Shown one piece after another: positions 1 to 10,399 of a DNA stretch of 64,000 bases. Source of the DNA: Phycomyces blakesleeanus NRRL 1555(-). Taxonomy: Eukaryota > Mucoromycota > Mucoromycetes > Mucorales > Phycomycetaceae. Both the position numbers and the translations under genes were made by a program. The first letter of the stretch is position 1, and every line of letters begins with the position of its first letter. Where the stretch lies: contig NW_017265136.1 in NCBI RefSeq assembly GCF_001638985.1, positions 1,782,269 through 1,846,268 of the forward strand, in the 5' to 3' direction. The notes below the pieces were generated by a model, which saw only the letters and a list, made by a program, of their open reading frames with translations, searched no databases and was not told the DNA's origin.

Positions 1-64
1 AATGAAGCGTGAATCCATCGAGGACTACACATTCCCTACTGGAAAGGTCCACCGTGACGCATAA
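1..64 (+). CDS. 3' end of an unidentified gene (partial, cut by window edge)
   Basis: An open frame runs from the window edge to a TAA at 62-64 and ends in ...TGKVHRDA. Its composition is GC-richer than the AT-rich DNA that follows directly, as in other exons of this window. Only about 20 residues are visible, so no family can be named. An in-frame ATG at 2-4 is probably internal to a longer protein. The 3' flank immediately becomes T/A rich. Confidence 0.5.
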   Translation, partial: MKRESIEDYTFPTGKVHRDA

Positions 65-2796
65 AGAGGATAGCTTATACTATACTATATACTATGTTTC
101 TTTCTTTTATGTTTTGAGCTATTACTACTGTATGAACAAGCCTTTTGTTTTTGTTTTTCTTCTTTATTTTCTGTTTCTTTTTTGTTACAAAATATACTTC
201 CCTTATTTACCATATTCCCAAGTACCAAGACTGAGATCGAATGCAATTGAGACTTTATAGTATAAAGAAAATGAATATTCACTAATTTATAGCGGAGAAA
301 CTACTGGAAAAGGTGGGGAAAAATCTATATATTTAGTTTATATATTTAACCAGCTCTAGCCAAGTCCCAGATTTCCCCTCCAATTTTGAGGAGAGGTGCT
401 TTAGTCTAATTTCTATCAAACACAATAAGAAAAAGGACAGGTAAAAGAAAAGCTATTCAATAACTTTTTGGGCAGAATACACACATAAAAACAGACATAT
501 ATATAATGTAAAGGGAGTATCTTTTTTACTGCTCTTGTTAATTAATGACTGTAAATTATAAAGCTCTTTTAGTTATTTGACTTTCACACCTAACGATAGA
601 TTGTTTTCTAAGAGAATTAAAAATATATTGAATCAACTGTATTAACTTTGATGTCAAATTTTTGGAAGATTTGTCAATACTTTTTCTTTTGGATGTAGTA
701 CTATTGCCTTTAAGCCTTGAACCGTTTCACTGAAATTCCAAGTCGGTTTCTTTCTTTTGTTTTTGTATAACTCAAAAAGGTCGGTGCTATTTCTTGTTTT
801 CTAATTCTTGATCTGTCTACGCCTACAATTTTTTACATACGCGGCTTATTACTTTACCCCTGTAGAATACTCTTTATTATTTTACTCTAGCTTATATCAA
901 GACTTTTGACATTATAATTAAATATAACTGCAGTATACATAGACCGGCTAAATAATCATCTCTTTCAATTATCACAAGGGATGAACGGAATTTATGCTGC
1001 ACAACAGCTCATTTTCAACTACTTATTTAAAATAACCAACAGCTTTAACATTATTTACGAGATATGATACAATTATATCAAAAGAAGCTTGCTTAAGGCT
1101 TCAGGAGGTAATGAAAGGCTCGAAAATTGGAATTTGCAATGGTGAAAATAGTATTACTGGTATGCCTACTATCAATAAGCAATCTCGGTGTGTGTGTATG
1201 TATATAACAGATTACAAAAGAATACATGATAACTTGTCTTGATAGCTGGTAATAATTTCTTTTAGAATACTAAATGTATCCATATTCTAGAAAAGTAACC
1301 ATATAAACTTCGATGCATGTCAATTATAAATTTCTGCAGCGATATTCAATAGAAAAGGCTAGCAACAAACTAACAATAAATCAGGATTGTGCCAAAAAAA
1401 AACTTAAACACTAAATTACACCAATGTATTTTATTATGGTGTCTTCCTGTATTTATTATTACCAAGTATTATTTAAAGTACTGCGTATAACAGTAATATA
1501 AAGAGTTGTATGTGTGCTCAGTTGGATACCCCAAGAAATATAGATGTTTACGATTTGATAAAATCGATTATAGTAATATTAATGTTCTGGAGTATATCAG
1601 ATCTTGTGTGGTTAATAATTCCGGGCTGTCCTATTGGATCCGGAATTGATAAACCCGAATCTAACGCAAAGATGTCTATCGTGTCGTGTTGTCTCGTGTT
1701 GTATTGTATGGTGTTTGTCACTGGTCACTGTTTGGATTAGTTGACCCTAAGTTAAGAGTAAGGGACGAAGGGAGAATTAAGCCCACTACATCGCCTTTTA
1801 GGAGATTTTATAAGCATCTCAATTGCCATGATACACCCTCGAATAAAAGGCTAAAAGTAATGAAACACGGTCTGTCTTTTTTCTTGTTTCTTAAAGGTAG
1901 TCGCTATCTGTACATACCTTGTACAAAGTTCTTTTTCTTTGTGTGTACGTATTTACCGTACTGCAAAAACATTAATTTATAGGATGTTTAAAGGGGTGCC
2001 TAACTTCAGTTGCATAATCATCTGTTTGTGATGCAGAAAGCTTACTGCCCTCAGTTGGTAAATTATCCGTGTTTTACACAAAAAATACATTATCGATTGT
2101 CATGAAATGGTTTTTTTTCTACGCATAATTAAAGTCAATATTTAATAGCTTTTCTATCGATATAATACTTTATTGATATAATAGAGAAAGAAGAGGAAGA
2201 AAACTATGACTTGTGTAGATATTAGTAAGGGAAAATTGAGAGGGTAAAAGCCTTTCCACTGATTCAAAACAGAGGTCAAGGGATCAGAATAGAGCTGAAC
2301 GCAGGGCTAAAGAACAGGTACATATAATAAAAAAGTATTAAAAATCTGACAGAATAAGCTTTAATAATGTAGAAGATAAGAATATATAAACTTAATTGAT
2401 AATGAAGCATATAGAAGAAATATGATGCATGATAGTATGTACGCGTTGACGTGAATTGTGATAGTAAAAATAAAGGATTTTGTAAAACGGGAAATACTTT
2501 TACAACCTACAGAAATTAAAGCTTGAATTATTATCAGATGTGAGATAGTCTGCGTTATATTTTTTTATTGAGTATATTGTTAAATACATATGGTCTTATT
2601 GAGGTCTCACAGCCAAAACTTTGGTTTTTCTTTTAAAAAATAAATAAGAACAATAAAGTGATTGGTTTCAATAATAAGATTATCACACTAAGGAAGTATT
2701 TAAAGATCAACTAGGGTTGATAATGTGATGTGTGGATCTGTATTGTGACAAAGGCTATGGTGTGTAATAGAGTTCTTACAGATAATTGTATATAAT
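65..2796. other. Intergenic, AT-rich, no supported gene
   Basis: This holds many stops in all frames and no intact gene. A faint minus-strand coding trace lies near 1551-1680 and is discussed as a finding. The stretch 1500-1860 is slightly GC-richer than its surroundings. No RNA gene was recognised. Confidence 0.6.
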
Positions 2797-4246
2797 TTAG
2801 ATATTAATAGTTTGTGGATTGGGCACAAAGGTCCACATGAGCTGCATGGTTGCAAGCATGACAAAACATACGAGTGGTATAGACAGAATACCATACTGAT
2901 CTGCAATTAACCCGGCACCATAAGGAAGTACAGCAGCTCCACTTGCACCAATGGCTGAAATGAATCCAATTGACGTGGCATGAATGTGACGCGGTAATAG
3001 TTGGGAAACCAAAGAGATTGTTGTAGGGAACATTGGACCGATCAAAAATCCAATGGTTACAAGGGCTAAGGTAGAATTAGATTAGCAAGTATTTTTAATA
3101 GAGACAAAAACAACAAAAAACATCTTTCTGTATTTATACATACCAATAGAATCTATTACAATCGATTCGGCATATCCGAATATGATCAAAACCACACCAC
3201 CTGTAATAGTCAAAGCAGTGATAGTACGCTTTTCTCCAAGGCGACCAGCAAGGTATCCAAGTACCAAACGGCCGATAGCGAGACCAGCCCAGTAACCGGC
3301 TGTCACATGACCCATCATTTCCTTATCACCATGACGACCCTCGGTCAGAAAAGTGTAACCCCATCCACCCATAATAATCTCAACTCCAACATAAATGAGA
3401 ATATATCCGGCCGAGAGGAGAGTTACAGAATTTCGAATAGGATGGCTTGGTATAGCAATTCGGGCCTTTGGAAGTTCATCCGTATCATCATCTTCAATTT
3501 CATGTTCATTGGGCTGCTCCATATTTGTTCCGCTGAATCCAATCATAACAGACAAGATATTGAGAAAGGCTGCTCCTGCCAAGAATCCATAGACAGCTCT
3601 CCATGTGATATTGCGGACTAGGAAAGCAGTACCAACCAAGGGACTAATCATTGCACCTACACCATAGTTGGCTTATATATTTGAAATAATAATAAAACAT
3701 TAGGAATCACGGTAAGCCAAAGATATTTTAAATAGACTTACCATGTAGAATATTGAGCATAAGTGTGGCCATTGGAACATTGGCAGTATATACGTTTACA
3801 GCGGCATCCAAAAGAGAGATGCTTCCGCCCTGAAAGACCATGAGGCCCAACATGATTTCAAAGCGTTGTCCTGTTAGGGCAAACAGATAGACGATCATCA
3901 ATGAAATTGAGGCTGTGTAGACAGTAGCTCTCTGTCCAATATGCTTGACGATAAACCCGTTCAAGAATCCGCTGATGAAGAAACCAATGGCATTGAAAAG
4001 GAAAAGGAGAGAGACTGTACTGTTCGAAATATCATAATGTTCCTTGAGACGTGGGATCATTACACCAAAGGTTCCGTCATTTAGACCAGCCATAACAGTG
4101 ATAATATTTGAAGAGATTAACGGCCAGATATATGGTTTGAGGTCACTCCATGACTCAGCCTTTGGATCAGCTTTTGCGCCACGCTCAGACCCCAGAAGAC
4201 TGGTGGACTCGGTTATAGAAGAGGTAGAACTATCGTTATTTGGCAT
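2797..4246 (-). CDS. MFS transporter (fucose permease / Bsc6-like)
   Basis: Three exons, 4246-3742, 3671-3144 and 3065-2797, join in frame to give 433 aa. Both introns (3672-3741, 3066-3143) start GTAAGT or GTATGT and end in AG. The N-terminal 30 residues are hydrophilic and Ser-rich. Hydrophobic segments typical of a 12-helix major facilitator follow, starting near residue 33 (WPLISSNIITVMAGLNDGTF). A charged central loop near residues 195-215 is rich in Glu and Asp. The pattern resembles fungal MFS proteins annotated as fucose-permease or BSC6-like, whose substrates are mostly unknown, so the substrate here is inferred only at family level. The ATG at 4246 is chosen because upstream sequence is AT-rich and a TATA-like element lies about 75 bp upstream. 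Confidence 0.88.
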
Positions 4247-4320
4247 TAATAGCTCAACACAGAGAAACTTGTATAAGTCAAAGCCAAGCGAAAGAAAGGG
4301 GATCGGGAAAAAAGTAGGGC

Positions 4321-4329
4321 TTATATAAA
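4321..4329 (-). promoter_or_regulatory. TATA-like element upstream of the MFS gene
   Basis: Read on the minus strand this is TTTATATAA, about 75 bp before the start codon at 4246. Spacing and sequence fit a TATA box. In such AT-rich DNA chance matches are common. Confidence 0.35.
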
Positions 4330-4514
4330 TATACGTGAATTCGAGTAGATTCAGGCACCACTTAAAAATAAAAAATAAAAAATAAAAAAGATAAAGAAAG
4401 GGGTACGAAATTTGCTATAATTTTCATGGTAGACTTTTGAGTACCGCTACAACCACACAGTATTAATTTATCCTTATACATTTCTTTATCTATTTTTATT
4501 TCCAATACACTTCA

Positions 4515-4624
4515 AATACATACATACATACATACATACATACATACATACATACATAATAGATACTAAGATAGGGCGGCTTATCTCAAACTGGTAAAGA
4601 TATATATATATATATATATATATA
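4515..4624. repeat. TACA array and TA array
   Basis: A TACA/CATA tetranucleotide array (4515-4558) is followed by a TA dinucleotide array (4600-4624), upstream of the first MFS gene. Confidence 0.9.
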
Positions 4625-6921
4625 GTTCTGCGTATTTATCAATCTACAATTAAAACCTATGAGAAAATAATCCTCATCAGAAAACAACTGTGGTTCATGT
4701 AATAAAGATGATCCCATATCGTGCAATCATACAAAGGGATATTCAGCCTATTCTAAGTTGTCTTAAACATTTGATCTCTGGCCTGCAAATAACGTACAGA
4801 CCAATTGTCTTCTTGACAGAAAATTCCAGACAAAGATGGCTGTAATAAACCAAGAATTGTGTCAATTGAACAAATGACTATTTAAAAAGCATTGATCTAT
4901 CCAATAAATTCAAATTCATAGTTACCAAATAGTAATAAATGAGTCACCAGAATAGTATTTCAATTGGAAATATATATATATATATAAAACACCGCCCTTG
5001 AGACGACGTGGGAAAGGGACGCGGGATAATCTGAGGCTGTTACGTGCCAGAAGATTTTTTTTTTTTTTTTGGTTTTATTTATCAATGGTACTATAAACCA
5101 GGGTAAATGTGCAAATGATCTGACTCTGATATTTCTGTGGCTCAAAAAATATGATATATGCACCACAATTGAGTAGATTTTTTTTAGTAATTAGTATACG
5201 GCTGTGCATTTTCTAATGAACCAGGAAGATTAGTATATCAAAGCTCGTTACACAAAGCCACTGTAAAAAGTCGATCAAGTATACCTTGTGGGCTATAAAG
5301 TTACTATTTTTACTATTATAGTTATTATGTAAATAATATAAATCACTAAAGCTAACAATAAGACTAATTGTTATTAATAAAAACAGCAAGTCCTTTGATT
5401 CACGCAATTTATAAAAGCAATTTATATAAAGATATGCATTAACTGCTTGTCAGCAAACTTTTATATATGTGTTCACTTTGTAGAATTCAAATAAGCATAA
5501 TACCTTTTCTTTAATTAGCATTTTTTATTGGGATTTAATAATAAATGATATTTGTCTGTAATATACATAATACTGTAGACTTTTACATTTTGTAACAAGT
5601 AGCTATTATCATTCATTTAACTAAAGTTGGTTCGTTGACGGTTAATAATATACAGATAGCACGAGAGCAAATACGATGATTTAACATTTATCTAGTTATC
5701 ATAGTTAAAAGTAAATATACCAATAAATAAATAAAATAAGGTAATTGAGGTATATTCAAGTACTCAAGTATATCTATACTTAAATAATTAATATCAGTTC
5801 GAAATAACTAGAGAGATATAATTTAAAAGCTTGCTATAAGTGCTCTGTGCTGTGAATGTCTCGTTAGTTTGGATTGTGCGACAAAAGATAGGAATTGATG
5901 TAACTCGAATAAATAATTTGACTTGCTGACAGGTATTCAAACAGTCGATTGAAAAACTGCAAGTTCTTGTTTCTGAAGATGATGATGCTTTGTAAATCAA
6001 AACGTAAAATAAAATAGCACACATGTTTATACACAATATTAAGTATATAAGGCCAATGTAACTTACTTTGTGCGTAAGCAAACATATACTTATAATTTAA
6101 GTGTTTCAAGAAGAAACACTATCAATAATAGCGTCTGATTGTACTAATTAACAATTCGCATCTTACTGACATAAGTTTATTGATAATATTCTTTCTGGAA
6201 AGGATAGCTTGGATAATAGTTGCGAGGATAAGACAGTTTAATTATTGATTTGTACAATTTTGACAAAATCATGTATGGAAGTGCTGTAAAAAATTATATT
6301 ACGCTTGTACAGTTGATATAAATTGATGGATATTATCACTCGATAGAAAAAATAATACTACAAACACCATATAATCAAATGCTTTATATCATATGTATAT
6401 GGTATATTGGCATAAAATGTTAATTGTATCTGTATTAATGCAATTGGCTTTCAAACGGCTTGATAGCCATCAGTATATTAAAAGTTGACAGTCCTAATGT
6501 TGCAAAGTAATATTCTAATAAAATACTTGGCTTTGGATTGAATTTGATAAAAGTAAAAACAGATGGTACCCATTAATTTGTTCGAAATTCAAAGGGTATG
6601 CTTATAAACTATACATATCTTGGGTATGTAAAAGAAAGAAAGAAAGAAAAATAAAATCAGAAGCAAAAACAGTAGAAAGCGTTGGATCATGAGTTCAAGT
6701 TAGTATAATAGTAACGAAAGTAATTTTCTGTTGATATATTAATGTATATTGGATCATTACTCTTTAGTTCCTGTAGAAATTCTTTATAGCTTAATGTCAA
6801 GAGCGCTATCTTAAGCGAATCGATCATTAAAGAAATTCCCCTGAGCAAAGAACATCTCTTTCAAAAGGCAATTACCCGGTCTTTAAATATTCCGGTGGCT
6901 ATAATGTTCGGCACGGATATA

Positions 6922-6930
6922 CACGTGACC
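6922..6930 (+). promoter_or_regulatory. E-box-like CACGTGACC upstream of eS12
   Basis: CACGTGACC lies about 290 bp before the eS12 ATG. CACGTG followed by AC is the core recognised by Cbf1-type bHLH factors in fungi, and Cbf1 with Tbf1 controls ribosomal protein genes in some yeasts. A near-identical element lies upstream of uL23 (10360-10368). Function here is inference. Confidence 0.35.
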
Positions 6931-7212
6931 GTTAATTGCAGCCGGCGAGGATTGTCCCCGCAGAAACCATTCAAGAGAGACAGTAAGGGCCACCCTCATA
7001 ATCCTTCTCTTTTGTGAAATATCAACTATCGCAATGTATGTAACAGCCTCATCAAACAATACAATGAGATGCAGACGATCAACAATGATGAATGTCTGAG
7101 GATGGATGGATTTATTCTTCAATCATCAAAAAGAAGAATCAACCTTCCGCCCTAGCTACCCCCAAGCCATCAAACCACTGACTTTTTTTTATGTATTCAT
7201 ACTTACATTAGC

Positions 7213-7812
7213 ATGTCTGCCGAAGAAATCGTCATTGACACCCAGGAAGTCGAAGTTGTTGCCGAGGTCTCCAAGGGCCAGATGTCCGTTGAGGAAGCCC
7301 TCCAGGAGGTCCTCCGTCGTGCCCTTGTCCACGATGGTCTTGCCCGTGGTTTGAAGGAAGCCGTCAAGGCTCTCGACAGGTAAAAAGAAAACAACAATGT
7401 ACCTGTGGTGTACACTTTTGTGCCTTTAATGCCTTTATTGATTACATGGTTCTAATACTTTATATAAAATAGACGTCAGGCCCATTTGGCTGTCCTCTGC
7501 GAGTCCTGCACCGAGTCTGAGTACATCAAGCTCGTTGAGGCTCTCTGCGCTGAGCACAACATCAACCTCATTAAGGTCTCCGATGCTAAGAAGCTCGGTG
7601 AGTGGGCCGGTCTCTGCAAGATCGATCGCGAGGGTAACGCCCGCAAGGTTGTCGGCTGCTCCTGCGTCGCTGTCACTGACTTTGGAGAGGAGTCTGAGGC
7701 CATGAACGTCCTCTTGGATTGTAAGTATTTTATTTTAAAAAGGCTACTTTGCAATAGAGGTTGAATATATTTACTAAACCCGTGTTTCCTTCTAGACTTC
7801 AAGACCCGTTAA
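7213..7812 (+). CDS. RPS12: 40S ribosomal protein S12 (eS12)
   Basis: Three exons, 7213-7379, 7473-7720 and 7796-7812, join exactly in frame to encode 143 aa. The protein is an L7Ae/L30e/S12e/Gadd45-fold component of the small subunit. Visible family hallmarks are [20 protein letters not shown] near residues 38-57, then [20 protein letters not shown], and a lysine/valine-rich C-terminal half ending LLDYFKTR. Length matches fungal eS12. Introns are GT-AG, with donors GTAAAAAG and GTAAGTAT. Codon use is strongly biased to C/G-ending codons, as expected for a highly expressed gene. The start is fixed by the N-terminal Met-Ser-Ala-Glu-Glu. It is convergent with uL23, and the 3' UTR probably runs into the inverted repeat that begins near 7868. 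Confidence 0.96.
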
Positions 7813-7867
7813 ATTTAATATATTGGTTTCTTGTTTTAATACAAAATAAAATCCTGACGTATACTCT

Positions 7868-9237
7868 TTCCCAAAAAAATCTTTACAAAATGGTCAACCT
7901 TTTTAATTTGTTGAAGTGGTGTATATGCAGAGCTTTAAATTTTGTTTGCACAATACTCAATTTAGCTATAGTTCAATTCATATACTTACGGGAAAAGTTT
8001 TAAAGGAAGGCTTAGCTAATTCTACTTGTACAAACAACAGAGCTTCTTTAGATTTTGTTTTTTCTTTACTTTTCACATTCATAGTCATTCTCAAATCGTA
8101 GCAATTGAGTTTTTTTTTTCTTGTAACAGTCGTCAGTCTCTTGACATGAATTGCTGTAATGAGTTTGCGAATTACATTGTTAATGAGAAAGTGTACATTT
8201 TAATTTCGCTAACAACTAAGAAAATTAATAAAGCTTGAAAAACATATCGCGCAAATTAATTGCATAGAAACAAAGAAAATAAATTTCCTTTTTCTTGATG
8301 TGTCTTGCAAATATTTGTATAGCAAGTAAAGATACATCAACAATACTTTTCTTTAAAAACAATGGTCAAGGAATATTGTCTTTGAATACGTACTCCTACA
8401 AAGTCTCATCTTTTTCATTATCTGTAGAAGTGCAATTTATGTTGTTTGTTCCTGAGCCAGTATGTTTTCAAACAATGAAGTTTTAAAGGAATCAAGAACT
8501 ATTTTATCTAAGAAATCAAAAATCAAATATACTTTATATTTCGTTAAAAATACAAAACATTAATAGGAAACAACTTTACACCTACACAATTTTTAATGAA
8601 GTGTTGGGTAATTCTGGCATTCCGTTAATATAGATCATGCTTATAATATTGATTTTTGTGCTGAACAATAAATCAGAGTGTTTTTTAGCTGAGATACATT
8701 TGAATTAATTTTTTTTGAAGAAAAAAATCCAGTTTGATATATGCGATTGTATCTTGGTTAGAATGTGTTATTTGAACTATTAGTTACAGCTTCTTTCATA
8801 CGAATATAAATAATGGCTGGTTCATCGATATGTGTAGCAACAAACTCACTGTTTAGCGGACTTTATGTAGCACGCGAATTAATGGTATAAAAATCAAAAC
8901 ATTAAAGAATGTACATTTTCTCATTCAATCCAATTCGCAAACTCATTACAGCAATGCATGTCAACAGACTGACTCTATCCTTATAAATAAAACTCAATTA
9001 CTATGATTCGAGAATGACTATGAATGTGTGAAGTAAAGAAAAAAACAAAATCTAAAGAACCACTATTTTTTATAGAGATAAAATGAGCTAAGCCTTCCTT
9101 TAAAGCTTTTCCTATAAATACAACATCTAAACTATCACTGAATAGAGTTTTATGTGACCAAGAGTTCAAGCTTTGTTGATACCCGACTTTAAAAATAATA
9201 AGACTGAATATTTTGTAGTGTTCTGTCGTCGGGAAAG
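7868..9237. repeat. Long imperfect inverted repeat (foldback or TIR element)
   Basis: The left arm, about 7868-8215, matches the reverse complement of about 8890-9237. Clear anchors are AAGGAAGGCTTAGCT (near 8004, inverse near 9090), a block around 8050-8100 (inverse 9000-9055), and ATTGCTGTAATGAGTTTGCG (near 8150, inverse near 8940). By eye the arms are roughly 75-85% identical with small indels. The about 680-bp centre has no coding capacity I can support. The arrangement suggests an old non-autonomous transposon with long terminal inverted repeats, lying between two convergent ribosomal protein genes. Confidence 0.75.
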
Positions 9238-9529
9238 TCCATTAAATGCTATATGTAATTATACAGACATACCCACCATTTACCTATTCCATTTCTTGGG
9301 AGTGGGTTTGATTCTACGCACTATTTTTGCTTCCAAGTGTAAATAAGTAAATGCTTGTTTTGAGACAATTACTCCTAAAATTACAGCCTTCGATACTTTG
9401 TAGCTATTCACTTCACTAATAGTTGCATTCAAATGTGTATTTTCATATGTATTGAGATCCGCTTTTATTATTTTGTGGTTCCAGAAAGGAAAAATTCATA
9501 AAAGAAAATTGATCAAACAAGCGGTTCCT

Positions 9530-10262
9530 TTAGATGAAGCCGATCTATAATAACAAAATATAATGAGTTAAATGTGTAAAAAAAACTCTCGCTATCAATT
9601 TTTTGTTCTTACCTTGTTGGCAACATCAAGAGCATCGACATCAGCGGTCAAACGGACGAAAGCCTTCTTGTAGCCATCAGGTCTAAAAAAAAACTAATTA
9701 GTCTCTTTGTCTTTTTTCCACAAAAAGAGAAATAATAAAGCTCTCCCATTTATAAAATATTTTACCTGATGAGGGTGTTGATCTTGGCAGCCTCGACATC
9801 ATAGAGTCTCTTAACGGCATCCTTGATCTGAGCCTTGTTGGCCTTGACATCGACGATGAAGGTCAAGGTGTTGTGCTCCTCAATCTTCTTCATGGCAGTC
9901 TCAGTGTTCAAGGGCTGACGAATGACGCGGTACTGGTCCATGCGGGGAGCATGGGGGATAGACTTGCGGGCAAACTTGGGCTTGCGTGCCAACTTCAAGG
10001 TCTTGGGGATGTGGAAGTGGGTGGAGGTACGGACCTTGCGGGAGGTCTGACCACTGACGCCCTTAAGGGCAGCCTTCTTGGCAGCGAGAGCCTTGTTCTT
10101 GGGAGCTTTGGTAGAACAGAAAATTTAATTAGCATACAATTAAATTCGATGGTTATATCCATCCACATCCCCTTGTAGTCCATCAATGTATCATCTTCAC
10201 TTCCCACGCATCCATATGCATCTATCTTTAATATACTCACCAGAGTTGCTCTTGGGTGCCAT
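9530..10262 (-). CDS. RPL25: 60S ribosomal protein L23a/L25 (uL23)
   Basis: Four exons, 10262-10241, 10105-9766, 9682-9613 and 9544-9530, give 148 aa. The first exon codes for only seven residues plus one base, and the last for IGFI plus stop. The basic eukaryotic extension ([16 protein letters not shown]) precedes the conserved core. Core hallmarks are the [19 protein letters not shown] region, then [19 protein letters not shown], and the C-terminal [14 protein letters not shown]. This is the rRNA-binding protein near the exit tunnel where SRP docks. All three introns are GT-AG and the frame closes exactly. Exon codon use is strongly biased. The start is confirmed by MAPKSNS. The upstream leader contains a GTAAGC donor-like site near 10355, so a 5' UTR intron is possible. 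Confidence 0.96.
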
Positions 10263-10359
10263 CGTTACGGATTAGAGAAAAAAGAGGCTGGACTGTTGGG
10301 CCACGGTGCCCATCGGCCTGTAAGCTCAGTTAGTTTGCCCTGACTTGCGCTTACCCGGG

Positions 10360-10368
10360 GTCACATGC
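10360..10368 (-). promoter_or_regulatory. E-box-like CATGTGACC upstream of uL23
   Basis: In gene orientation it reads CATGTGACC, about 100 bp before the uL23 start, inside a GC-rich patch (10270-10395) that contrasts with the surroundings. It resembles the CACGTGACC element upstream of eS12. Shared control of the two genes is inference. Confidence 0.3.
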
Positions 10369-10399
10369 ACCGTCGATCGGGGTTCAATAAAACTGCAGA

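Larger units (their letters stand above)
4330..7212. other. Intergenic, with microsatellites and eS12 upstream region
   Basis: A TACA/CATA tetranucleotide run lies at 4515-4558 and a TA run at 4600-4624. From 4660 to 6870 the DNA is AT-rich with stops in all frames and no convincing gene. From about 6890 the composition becomes GC-richer. This is the promoter and leader of eS12. A pyrimidine tract ending in CATTAG directly before the eS12 ATG could be the 3' end of a leader intron, with possible donors at 6982 or 7033. Confidence 0.55.

Noticed and set aside
6883..7122. Minus-strand open frame upstream of eS12
   Set aside because: It lies in the GC-richer promoter/leader of eS12 and resembles no protein.
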